A stretch of DNA of 64,000 nucleotides, taken from the NCBI RefSeq assembly GCF_900103825.1, contig NZ_FNIF01000001.1, positions 186,001 to 250,000 of the forward strand, given 5' to 3'. The notes under the pieces were generated by a model that did not search any database, was not told where the DNA came from, and was given only the letters and a program-made list of their open reading frames with translations. This document shows positions 9,830-17,735 of this stretch, in pieces. This DNA comes from Paenibacillus sp. yr247. Its GTDB lineage: Bacteria > Bacillota > Bacilli > Paenibacillales > NBRC-103111. Each line of letters starts with the position of its first letter. Within the stretch, counting starts at the first letter, position 1. The translations under genes and the position numbers were made by a program.

Positions 9830-10843
9830 ATGAAGGCAACCATTTATGATGTGGCCCGTGAGGCGGGTGTATCCATAGCAGCAGTATCGCAGGTGATAAA
9901 CGGTAAAGGGAAAATCAGTGAAGAGCGGCGAAACGAAATTTTCCTCGTCATGGAACGTCTTAATTATCGACCTAGTGTTATTGCGGCTGCGTTAACCGGC
10001 AAAAAAACATTCACCCTCGGGCTGCTCGTTCCCGATATTTCTAATCCTTTTTTTGCTGAAATTGCGCATGCGGTTGAAGATCAAGGTCACAAGCTTGGCT
10101 ATAGCATCGTTATCTGCAGTACGCATAACGAGGACGAGCGGGTAGAGCGGTATTTAACCCTCCTTCAGCAAAAAAGCGTAGACGGTATGATCATCGGAAC
10201 AGGGATGGATAATGTGGAGCTGCTGAATCCCTTAGCGGATAAGTCCATTCCGATTGTTTCCATCGCGCGGGAGATGTCCAGTCCTTATGTTCAGACCGTG
10301 CATGTCGGGGACTTTGCCGGGGGCAAATTAGCTGCGCAGCATTTGCTTGATCTAGGTCATACCCGGGTAGCTGTGCTTGCCGAGCATTTGAAGGTCAGCA
10401 GCAGCCGGGAGCGAATTCGCGGGTTTCGCGAAGCATTGACGTGTGCTGATCTCGAACTGCCGGAAGCCTTAGTGAAGACAGGCGGCTTCGATCTTCTCCG
10501 CGATGGCAAGCGCCAAACGATGGAGCTGCTACAGCAGGTGAACCGTCCTACGGCGCTCTTCTGCTGTAATGATTTGCTTGCCATTGGTTCGCTGCAAGCC
10601 GCCAAGGAGCTAGGTCTGCGCGTCCCGGAAGATTTGTCGATTGTCGGCTTCGACAATACGATTTTGGCATCGGTCACCGATCCGCCATTGACGACGATTG
10701 CTCAACCGATCGAGGCTATGGGCAAGTTGGCCGTTGATCTCTTGATCGCTCAGTTAACGCATCCATCGGACGCTAAACTGACGCATATCCTTGAGCCGGA
10801 ACTTGTGGTTCGGAAGTCGACTGGGACGATGGCGAGAAAATAG
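9830..10843 (+). CDS. LacI-family transcriptional regulator (probable iol repressor)
   Basis: This 337-aa protein has an N-terminal LacI helix-turn-helix and hinge (TIYDVAREAGVSIAAVSQVINGKGKISEERR, split here as residues 4-34) and a periplasmic-binding-protein-like sensor domain from about residue 60 (LGLLVPDISNPFFAEIAHAV to the C-terminus). I chose the ATG at 9830 (MKATIYDV) with gggagaaa upstream; an earlier ATG adds 26 residues ahead of a normal LacI start. It lies 94 bp after iolB and is followed by a terminator, so it is probably the last gene of the operon. Well-studied Bacillus IolR is a DeoR protein, so this is a different regulator type. It probably binds the three palindromes before iolD (inference). 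Confidence 0.88.
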   Translation: MKATIYDVAREAGVSIAAVSQVINGKGKISEERRNEIFLVMERLNYRPSVIAAALTGKKTFTLGLLVPDISNPFFAEIAHAVEDQGHKLGYSIVICSTHNEDERVERYLTLLQQKSVDGMIIGTGMDNVELLNPLADKSIPIVSIAREMSSPYVQTVHVGDFAGGKLAAQHLLDLGHTRVAVLAEHLKVSSSRERIRGFREALTCADLELPEALVKTGGFDLLRDGKRQTMELLQQVNRPTALFCCNDLLAIGSLQAAKELGLRVPEDLSIVGFDNTILASVTDPPLTTIAQPIEAMGKLAVDLLIAQLTHPSDAKLTHILEPELVVRKSTGTMARK

Positions 10844-10851
10844 AAAACATT

Positions 10852-10881
10852 AAGGTCAGCCTGAATCGGCCGACCTTTTTT
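10852..10881 (+). terminator. Rho-independent terminator after the iol operon
   Basis: aaggtcagcc pairs with ggccgacctt with one mismatch, around a 6-base loop, and is followed by a T-rich tail. It closes the operon just after the LacI gene. Confidence 0.8.
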
Positions 10882-10951
10882 ATTATTTGACGAGTCGTGA
10901 TAGCGGCTTTCTATATTCGAAAGACTTTTTAATGAAGGGAAGAATGATCTA

Positions 10952-11974
10952 ATGAATGCACGTCAGTTTTCCATAATTGGTTGTCAGCATGCACACATTG
11001 GGATTTTTATTAACGAAATGCTGGAATTAGGTTACACTTGCGCAGGAATCTATGAAAATGAAAATCACGGGTTAGCTCGAAGCTTTTCTGAAAAATTTGG
11101 GATTCCCATCATAGAAGATAAAGAAATTTTGTTAGGTGACTCTATTGAAATCGTTGGTTGTGCATCGATAAACGATGAAAAAATAGATATCATTGAATTG
11201 TGCGAGAGTCGTGGTAAACATGTCATGCTGGATAAACCGGCTGTAACAAGTCCGGAAGGACTTGCACGTTTGAGAGCAGTTATTGAAAGAGGGCAAATTC
11301 AAATCGGCATGCTGCTTACAGAACGCTTTCATCCAGCTATTTATACATTGAAGAAGCAGATTGAGCAGGGAGTTTTAGGAGATATTGTATCGATGGGGAT
11401 GCGAAAGCCTCACCGTTTGGATGTATCCAAACGACCGGCATGGTTTTTTTCAAAACAGCAATCAGGCGGTATCCTGATCGATCTGCTTGTTCACGATTTC
11501 GATCTTCTTCGATGGTTTACCGGGAAAGAAATTGAAAAGATAGAAGGATTTATTGGGAAAACGATGTTACCCGAATATCCAACCTTTTATAATACAACGA
11601 ACCTTCAAGTTGTTATGGAAGATTGTATTGTAGCCCAGTTATATGCGGATTGGCATACGCCAGTCCGAAGTTGGACATGGGGAGATGGCCGGATTTTTGC
11701 GACAGGAACGGAAGGTTTCGCAGAGCTGAGATTGCAAGGCGATCCTTTTGTCAAAGAAGATGGTATCATGATTCAATTAACGAATCAGGAGCCGGCTGAG
11801 CTTGTTCCTCTCATTGATCCTCCTTGTTCGATTACGGAAGATTTCATCCGTCGTATTCAGGGGCAGGATGCCATTTTGACACAAGAAGACATTATGAAAA
11901 CAACAGAAGCTACTATTACGGCTGATGGACAGGCAAACTATGTAAATATCTATGAGAGGAAGCTGCAGCTATGA
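10952..11974 (+). CDS. Gfo/Idh/MocA-family oxidoreductase
   Basis: This 340-aa protein is probably an NAD(P)-dependent sugar or sugar-derivative dehydrogenase. It has an N-terminal Rossmann region (FSIIGCQHAHIGIF, variant in place of the usual GxGxxG), a family Lys motif changed to MLDKPAV at about residue 93, and a central SGGILIDLLVHDFDLLRWF segment with the usual Asp and His positions. The base composition is more AT-rich than in the iol genes, which hints at a different history. A gaaggga ribosome site precedes the ATG. Its stop overlaps, as ATGA, the start of a second but broken oxidoreductase, and a broken NagA-like gene follows. Together they look like the remains of an amino-sugar or sugar-acid operon. 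The substrate cannot be told. Confidence 0.8.
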   Translation: MNARQFSIIGCQHAHIGIFINEMLELGYTCAGIYENENHGLARSFSEKFGIPIIEDKEILLGDSIEIVGCASINDEKIDIIELCESRGKHVMLDKPAVTSPEGLARLRAVIERGQIQIGMLLTERFHPAIYTLKKQIEQGVLGDIVSMGMRKPHRLDVSKRPAWFFSKQQSGGILIDLLVHDFDLLRWFTGKEIEKIEGFIGKTMLPEYPTFYNTTNLQVVMEDCIVAQLYADWHTPVRSWTWGDGRIFATGTEGFAELRLQGDPFVKEDGIMIQLTNQEPAELVPLIDPPCSITEDFIRRIQGQDAILTQEDIMKTTEATITADGQANYVNIYERKLQL

Positions 11975-12187
11975 AGGAAGTAACTACAACGAAATTTGCC
12001 ATTGTTGGATGAGGAGTCATTGCACCTGATTTGGGCCAGAGATTGGAGATTCACGGTGAAAGGGTTTCTGTCATTTATTAAAGAGGATGATATTGAATTG
12101 TTAAAATTGGAAGAAATTATACTTGGCACCTACGAGTCATCCAAACGACAAAGTGAAGTCGTTCTAAACAGCTCAAATAGATCATAA
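11971..12187 (+). pseudogene. Gfo/Idh/MocA oxidoreductase remnant (ends only)
   Basis: Reading from the ATG at 11971, the product begins MKEVTTTKFAIVG as a normal Gfo/Idh nucleotide-binding start, then meets TGA where a Cys or Gly codon would be expected and continues GVIAPDLGQRLEIHGERVSVIY to a second stop. From about 12080, in another frame, the sequence reads EEIILGTYESSKRQSEVVL, a typical C-terminal helix and strand of the same family. The middle of the gene, some 800 bases, is missing. The start overlaps the stop of the intact oxidoreductase upstream, as expected for the second gene of an operon. The evidence is direct translation; the family match is from knowledge of conserved ends. 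Confidence 0.7.
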
Positions 12188-12203
12188 AAAAGTGGTGGTT
12201 ACC

Positions 12204-12905
12204 ATGAATATCCAGGGTAAAAGATTTGATACAAATGAAGCCGTAGAAGTGGAGTTAGCGGATGGATTCATCGTATCCGTCAAACCGATTGACAATGACG
12301 CAGGGCTTCCATGGATTTCTCCACGGGCAGTTTTGATAGGATAAAGCAAGCAATGTCAACGATTGCAAAGGCTTGCGAGGTAAATCCTAGTGTCTGTCTA
12401 CAAATCAGTCATAGGCATCCATTTAGAGGGACCGTATGTTTCCGAGGAAGACGGCCCCCGCGGTGCACATGATAAAGCCTATGTAAGGGATCCGGATTGG
12501 GAGGAGTTTGCCCAGTGGCAGGAAGCTTCGGGTCATAGAATCCGCTTGGTTACCCTTGCACCGGAACGAAAAGGAGCTATCCACTTTATTAAAATGCTGA
12601 AAGAAGCCGGTGTTGCCGTTAGTATTGGTCATACATGCGCTAGTCTTGATGTGTTGGAACAAGCCGTAGCTGCAGGGGCGACATTGTCCACACATCTTGG
12701 GAATGCATCCCACCCCGTTTTACCACGGCATCCCAATTATATTTGGAATCAATTAGCCGAAGATCGGTTATGGGGGACCTTTATTGCAGACGGACACCAT
12801 TTAAGTCCAGCTGTCTTAAAGGCAATGCTTCGAGCCAAACGGGATCAAAAAGCAAAGGTAAAAGGTTACGAATATTCGTCCCATATCGGTATCGATTGGC
12901 AATGA
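12204..12905 (+). pseudogene. NagA-like amidohydrolase remnant
   Basis: The start at 12204 gives a 46-residue N-terminus (MNIQGKRFDTNEAVEVELAD and on to PWISP) that stops at a TAA at 12342-12344. Just beyond, one frame reads MSTIAKACEVNPSV and then another frame, from about 12395, reads SVIGIHLEGPYVSEEDGPRG, the hallmark of N-acetylglucosamine-6-phosphate deacetylase relatives. SIGHTCAS, STHLGN and FIADGHHL follow and carry metal and substrate histidines. The C-terminal third, with the catalytic Asp region, is absent; the frame ends KGYEYSSHIGIDWQ, unlike the family. So there is an internal deletion, a frameshift and a C-terminal loss. The original enzyme probably removed an acyl group from a phosphorylated amino sugar. 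Confidence 0.75.
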
Positions 12906-13065
12906 ATCCTTAATACGGTTAGTATTTACTTCGTATGGTTATTTCATCCAAATTCATCCATATCGCAAGTCCCCCTTCATTAGATGTTCTCCAACGGCGG
13001 CAGGTATTTCACTGGAAGCAAGAAGAAAGTTGAAGCATTAAACTGTAAATGGATTTCAAATGAAC

Positions 13066-13111
13066 AAAGGGCTGCTCCAAAGTCATGTAAATGGCTTCGG
13101 AGCAGCCCTTT
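13066..13111. terminator. Bidirectional terminator
   Basis: A 17-bp stem with one mismatch (aaagggctgctcc / ggagcagcccttt at its ends) encloses a 12-base loop and has A and T runs at its outer ends. It separates the plus-strand remnants from the minus-strand oxidoreductase that ends at 13161. Confidence 0.8.
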
Positions 13112-13160
13112 GTTATAGAGGTCGCAACGGCAACCCAAATTGTCCCTATAATTAATTTAT

Positions 13161-14246
13161 TTACATATGATCCAAATGAACAGTCATTTTCAAAGCATCC
13201 GCACGGACGCAGGCTTCAAGCACCTTCTGATTCTCATATCCATCTATGAAGCCCGGCATATCGTCTCTTGGCGTGCCAAGCAGCAGGTTCAAAAAGTCAT
13301 CCCACTGCGTGGCCTTAACATTTTCCGGCACCGTCATAATTTGGCGTATGAGTTGTCCGGTGGATGGCTCTTCATAAATCCATAGGAGTTCATCCGGTTT
13401 CTCCGTGCTGGCATGAAGCGTACCGATATCGCCATAGATCGATGCTTCGTGCTGATTGCCAGAACCGATAGCGTTCCGTGTCGTTTGAAACACGCAGCGA
13501 ATATCCCCTTCAAGTCGCGCTTGGAAGCTGGCAAAGTCGTCGACTTCCACCTTAACCAATTGTCCGGTAGATGAGTCTTTCCTTTCAGGAATGATCGTTT
13601 GCAGCTGGGCCGAAAGCTCTTGGAAAGATCCGAATAAGTAATGAGCCATATCAATCATATGTGAACCCAAATCTCCCAAAGTTCCTGTTCCGGTAATGTC
13701 TTTATTAAACCGCCAAAGATAAGGAACGTTTTTGCTTGCGGCACCCCAGCCCTGTAAATATTGGAGAGAAGCGCTGCGTACAGTACCAATCTTTCCTTGA
13801 ACAATCAGTTCCTTCGCATAACGAAAGGCTGGCGTATAGCGGTAGACGAAGCTTACCATTGCAGGCACAGGATTTTCCTGGTACAGCTGGAGCAAGTGCT
13901 CAGCTTCTTCGAAAGTTCGGGTAAACGGCTTCTCGGCCATGAAAGGCTTGTTTGCTTCCAGACAGGCTTGAATGATCTCAGCATGAACGTCATTTGGTGT
14001 CACTGAGGCGATGACGTCGACTTCAGGATCGGTTATTAGCTCCTTATAATGGCTAAAACATCTATGAGCCGGAAGCTGTAATTGCGCGCCTACCTTGGCG
14101 AGTGAGGCTTCGGATACGTCACAAATGGCTGTAATACTGAAGTTCTCGATACCTTGAATGTGGCGGATATGGGATTGTGCCATGCCGCCTAAGCCGATTA
14201 ATCCGACTCGAAAATGTGTTCTAAGTGTTTCATTTCTCTGGTTCAT
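13161..14246 (-). CDS. Gfo/Idh/MocA-family oxidoreductase
   Basis: The 361-aa product is a probable NAD(P)-dependent sugar dehydrogenase. It shows GLIGLGGMAQSHIRHI near the N-terminus (dinucleotide loop), the Lys motif MAEKPFTRTFEEAEHLL, and a central TGTGTLGDLGSHMIDMAHYL segment with Asp and His in the catalytic positions. The C-terminal beta-sheet domain is complete. I chose the ATG at 14246 (MNQRNETL), with gagaggaag upstream; the open frame runs about 640 bases further upstream but that part is not protein-like. It is transcribed away from the sugar ABC operon that starts at 14491, so the two share a 244-bp divergent control region. It may act on a sugar imported by that transporter (inference). 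Confidence 0.83.
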   Translation of the reverse strand: MNQRNETLRTHFRVGLIGLGGMAQSHIRHIQGIENFSITAICDVSEASLAKVGAQLQLPAHRCFSHYKELITDPEVDVIASVTPNDVHAEIIQACLEANKPFMAEKPFTRTFEEAEHLLQLYQENPVPAMVSFVYRYTPAFRYAKELIVQGKIGTVRSASLQYLQGWGAASKNVPYLWRFNKDITGTGTLGDLGSHMIDMAHYLFGSFQELSAQLQTIIPERKDSSTGQLVKVEVDDFASFQARLEGDIRCVFQTTRNAIGSGNQHEASIYGDIGTLHASTEKPDELLWIYEEPSTGQLIRQIMTVPENVKATQWDDFLNLLLGTPRDDMPGFIDGYENQKVLEACVRADALKMTVHLDHM

Positions 14247-14418
14247 AAACAGCTTCCTCTCAACGTTATTAATATTCATTATAGGCATGCTGTTAGGATC
14301 ACGGCTAGAGCCGGAGGGTGTCTTCTTTTCCTCATATTCGAGCAAAATAATACACCTGCCCAAGCGGTAGTCCTGATGCCATCTCGTATTATAAAAATAT
14401 ATGACACCATCATCGAAA

Positions 14419-14432
14419 TGAAAACGGTTTCT
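14419..14432. promoter_or_regulatory. Weak cre-like site before the sugar ABC operon
   Basis: TGAAAACGGTTTCT fits the catabolite-responsive element consensus TGWAARCGYTWNCA at all but two positions. It lies 59 bp before the binding-protein ATG, where CcpA could repress. The match is imperfect. Confidence 0.3.
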
Positions 14433-14490
14433 ATCGGAATATGCAAAATACATAATAAAGATGCAGCAAAAACAAAGGAGGACGAACAAG

Positions 14491-15822
14491 ATGAGTTCAA
14501 TGAAAAAAGTATCGATTGGGGTCTTATCCACTGCACTAGCCTTTACAATGACAGCCTGTGGATCCAGTACAGAAACGAGCAGCACAAGCAAATCTTCGGA
14601 GAAGCCTGCAGCAGAAACCAAGGCCCCGACTACAGACAAAAAAGTAACAATTGAATACTGGCATACGTATAGCGATGCGGAAGAAAAGCTTTTAGTTGAA
14701 GAGATCAAGCCGCTCTTTGAAAAAGAGAACCCGGGTATTGAGCTGAAGCTGACTCGAATGCCATACGAAAATCTGAAACAGCAGGTGATTACCAGTGTTT
14801 CAGGGGATGCAGCTCCTGATTTGATGCGGATGGATATCGTATGGGTGCCTGAATTCGCCAACATGGGTGCGCTGCTTGAGGTAAGCAAGATGGATGGTTA
14901 TAAAGAGATGAAGCCGAATTTGTTCGAAACACCAGTGGCGACGACCTATTTGAAAACCAAAAAAGGTGAAGGCTATTACGGTCTTCCGGTCAATACGAAT
15001 ACGAAGGTAGCCATTTATAATAAGGCCATCCTTAACGAGATTGGTAAGAAAGAAGTTCCGAAGACGATGCAAGAGTTGGAAGAATATGCAAAGGCTGCAA
15101 AGGCGAAGGGGAAGAAAGGAAGCATTACGATAGGCGGCAATTACCCTTGGGCTATGATCCCGTACTTCTACAGCCTAGGCGGCAAATTCACAAGCGACGA
15201 TTATACGAAAGTAGAAGGCGTTTTGAACGGTCCGGAAAGCGTAAAAGCCCTTGAAACGATTGTTCGGTGGAATAAAGAAGGCCTTATTTCCCCGCCGATT
15301 TTGGGAGGAGAACCTGGTACTTGGGATGGCATGAAAAACAATGATTATATGATGATCGATGATGGTCCATGGTTCTATAGCTTGCTGATGGCCGAGAAAG
15401 ACTCAAAATTCAAGCCGTTAGAAGATACAGTGAGAGGATTAATACCGGCAGGTGACGGAGGCGGGAAATCCGTTGTAGGCGGCGAAGATCTTGTTATATT
15501 CGCGAGTTCGAAGCATCCGAAAGAAGCGTGGACGTTCGCCAAGTGGATGCTGGGTGAAGCACCGCAAAAAATCATGGCAAAGGTAGGTCTTATCCCTACC
15601 AATAAAAAGGCAGCCGCCGATCCGAAGGTTATGGAAACTCCTTTCATTAAAGAGTTTGTGGAACAAATGAAAACAACAGTAGCCCGTACACCGATTCCGC
15701 AATTTGGCGAAATGGATAGCATCATCTCCTTGGCATTCGAGAAATCCATTCGTGGCGAAATGAAACCGCAGGACGCGCTGAATGAAGCCGCCAAACAGAT
15801 TGAAGCAGTTCTGAAGAAGTAA
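14491..15822 (+). CDS. Sugar ABC transporter substrate-binding lipoprotein
   Basis: This 443-aa extracellular solute-binding protein (family 1, MalE-like) has a lipoprotein signal peptide ending in the lipobox FTMTACGS, then a Ser/Thr/Lys-rich linker and the mature lobe starting VTIEYWHTYSDAEEK. It should be lipid-anchored on the outer face of the membrane and deliver an oligosaccharide to the permeases at 15.9 and 16.9 kb. I chose the ATG at 14491 because aaaggagg sits ten bases upstream; an in-frame ATG at 14461 precedes that site. A perfect terminator-like hairpin follows the gene, probably to keep binding-protein mRNA in excess. A paralogue lies at 23.8 kb. No ATP-binding subunit is encoded nearby, so a shared MsmX-type ATPase is likely. 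Confidence 0.9.
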   Translation: MSSMKKVSIGVLSTALAFTMTACGSSTETSSTSKSSEKPAAETKAPTTDKKVTIEYWHTYSDAEEKLLVEEIKPLFEKENPGIELKLTRMPYENLKQQVITSVSGDAAPDLMRMDIVWVPEFANMGALLEVSKMDGYKEMKPNLFETPVATTYLKTKKGEGYYGLPVNTNTKVAIYNKAILNEIGKKEVPKTMQELEEYAKAAKAKGKKGSITIGGNYPWAMIPYFYSLGGKFTSDDYTKVEGVLNGPESVKALETIVRWNKEGLISPPILGGEPGTWDGMKNNDYMMIDDGPWFYSLLMAEKDSKFKPLEDTVRGLIPAGDGGGKSVVGGEDLVIFASSKHPKEAWTFAKWMLGEAPQKIMAKVGLIPTNKKAAADPKVMETPFIKEFVEQMKTTVARTPIPQFGEMDSIISLAFEKSIRGEMKPQDALNEAAKQIEAVLKK

Positions 15823-15856
15823 GATTGACAGCTCCGTTATCTGAGCTTTGCAGCCT

Positions 15857-15893
15857 GCACTTCATCGGGCACTCGTCTGATGAAGTGCTTTTT
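15857..15893 (+). terminator. Intra-operon hairpin between binding protein and permeases
   Basis: A perfect 10-bp stem (gcacttcatc / gatgaagtgc), 12-base loop and five T lie between the binding-protein stop and the first permease. Such partial terminators in ABC operons raise binding-protein levels over permease levels. Confidence 0.75.
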
Positions 15894-15909
15894 ACCAAGA
15901 AGGGAGTGA

Positions 15910-16884
15910 TTGAAATTGGAGATTGGAACCAAGGGCAAGGATATAGCTACGGGAAAGATGAAGCCAGTAAGCTTTGCTCAACGTCTCCATAAGGGATGGA
16001 AACAATGGGCGGCTGTATTGCCGTTTATTCTTCTGGGTGTGGTCGGCACCGCTGTGTTCGTCATTTACCCAATGATTAAGAATATGATCATCAGTTTTCA
16101 AGATTATTCGATTATGCCGAACGCCGCAAATTCGTTTGTCGGATTCGATAACTATAAGCTGGCTTTCAACGATCCCAGTCAAAAATTTTATATGGCGGTC
16201 AAAAATACGATTCTCAACGTCATTGTCACGGTGCCGATCAACTGGTTTCTGGCCATCTTCTTCGCTGTACTCATCAACATGAAATTTGTGAAGTTTAAGC
16301 TTGCATTTCGTGCCATTTATTATTTACCCATCATTACATCGTGGATTGTGGTTGCGTTTTTGTTTCGATTTCTGTTCGCAAGCGGAGAATATGGGTTCAT
16401 CAACTACATCCTTCTGAATTGGCTAGGTGTCATTGATAAACCGATTAATTTCCTTGCGAATTACTGGACGGCTATGATCGTCATTTGGTTATTTCATATT
16501 TGGAAAACAGTCGGCTGGGGTGTGATCATTTATCTTGCGGCACTTCAAGGCGTTTCCAAGGATTATTACGAAGCTGCCGAGATTGATGGTGCTACCGGTG
16601 TGCAGCAGTTCTGGAAAATTACTGTGCCTTTACTGACTCCGGTCACAGCTTTTATTTTAATAAATTTGATTAATGGCGCCTTTAATTTCTTTCCGCAAGT
16701 ATACTTTATTTCAAAAGGCGGACCCATGGATCAAACCCAGACTTTGCCTAGCTTGATGTTTATTCAGGCTTTCTCGAACTTTAAGTTTGGTTATGCGGCT
16801 GCTATCAGCGTAATGATGGGGCTCGCGATCTTTACTCTAACGTATACGCAAATGAAGAAATTTGGCAATCAGCGCTTTTTGTAG
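15910..16884 (+). CDS. Sugar ABC transporter permease (MalF/UgpA-like)
   Basis: The 324-aa product is an integral membrane permease with six predicted helices. The first is AAVLPFILLGVVGTAVFVIY. The conserved EAA loop that contacts the ATPase is YYEAAEIDGATGVQQFWKIT near residue 220. I accept the TTG at 15910, preceded by aagggag at short spacing; an ATG at 15958 is an alternative that would shorten the N-terminus by 16 residues. It is followed 17 bp later by its partner permease. It forms one half of the membrane channel for the sugar delivered by the lipoprotein upstream. Confidence 0.9.
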   Translation: MKLEIGTKGKDIATGKMKPVSFAQRLHKGWKQWAAVLPFILLGVVGTAVFVIYPMIKNMIISFQDYSIMPNAANSFVGFDNYKLAFNDPSQKFYMAVKNTILNVIVTVPINWFLAIFFAVLINMKFVKFKLAFRAIYYLPIITSWIVVAFLFRFLFASGEYGFINYILLNWLGVIDKPINFLANYWTAMIVIWLFHIWKTVGWGVIIYLAALQGVSKDYYEAAEIDGATGVQQFWKITVPLLTPVTAFILINLINGAFNFFPQVYFISKGGPMDQTQTLPSLMFIQAFSNFKFGYAAAISVMMGLAIFTLTYTQMKKFGNQRFL

Positions 16885-16901
16885 CAGGAAGGGGAAAATA
16901 T

Positions 16902-17735
16902 ATGCAAACTAAGCTGATTTCAAAAATTGTCATTTATGCAGTCATCATCGTGGGTGCATTGTCATTTCTATTTCCCTTCGTATATATGGTTCTAACCAGT
17001 TTTATTAAGGGAGCTTATTCGTTGCCTCGGCCCAAAGAGATTTTTTCCGTTGTACCTAATTTATATAACTTCCAAATCGTACTTGGGAAAAATAATTTTG
17101 CCACCTATTTTATGAATAGCGTCATTGTAACGTCTGTCTCAATGGTAGGAAGCCTGTTTTTGGGGGCGCTTACCGCTTACGGCTTCGCTAGATTTAAATT
17201 TCCGGGTAAAGAAGCGTTATTTCGGATGTTTCTCCTAACCACAATGATACCGGGTGTGATTAACATCATCCCCCAATTCCTGATCATCAAAAACCTGGGG
17301 CTAGTCAGCACATTTAGCGGCTTATGGCTGCTTTATATCGGCGGCGGCGTTGTTGGGAGCACATTTTTCCTTCGCGGCTTCTTCGAAAGCATTCCCAAGG
17401 AACTAGAGGAGTCGGTGTTAATGGACGGAGGCGGGAACTGGCGCATTTTCTGGAACATCTACCTTCCACAATCGCTGCCTGCGATTGGAACCTTGGCTAT
17501 TTTCTCCTTCCAGGGCACTTGGGAAGAATATTTCACCGCTCTTGTTATTTTGAAAAAGGAGTCGCTGCGGACGCTGCCTATCGCGTTGCAGGCTTTCAAC
17601 GATAAGTATGCGACGAATTACGCTCAAGTATTTGCTGCTTCGATCATTGCGTTGTTGCCCGTTATTCTGATCTATTTAATTTTTCAGAAGCGCTTTGTGC
17701 AAAGCGGGTTTAATGAAGGCGGTGTTAAAGGGTGA
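16902..17735 (+). CDS. Sugar ABC transporter permease (MalG/UgpE-like)
   Basis: This 277-aa permease has an N-terminal helix (IVIYAVIIVGALSFLFPFVY), the family motif FMNSVIVTSVSMVGSLFLG, and the EAA loop ELEESVLMDGGGNWRIFWNI about 180-200. Six helices are expected. It pairs with the MalF-like protein upstream. The ribosome site aggaagggg precedes the ATG. Its stop overlaps the GTG start of the GH66 gene as GTGA, so the hydrolase is translationally coupled to the transporter. This coupling is the strongest sign that the transporter imports products of that hydrolase. Confidence 0.9.
   Translation: MQTKLISKIVIYAVIIVGALSFLFPFVYMVLTSFIKGAYSLPRPKEIFSVVPNLYNFQIVLGKNNFATYFMNSVIVTSVSMVGSLFLGALTAYGFARFKFPGKEALFRMFLLTTMIPGVINIIPQFLIIKNLGLVSTFSGLWLLYIGGGVVGSTFFLRGFFESIPKELEESVLMDGGGNWRIFWNIYLPQSLPAIGTLAIFSFQGTWEEYFTALVILKKESLRTLPIALQAFNDKYATNYAQVFAASIIALLPVILIYLIFQKRFVQSGFNEGGVKG

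Noticed and set aside
14247-14888. N-terminal extension of the minus-strand oxidoreductase to 575 aa
   Set aside because: The added 214 residues are Ser/Ile-rich, cover the divergent promoter region and the start of the sugar-binding gene, and precede a normal Gfo/Idh start at 14246.
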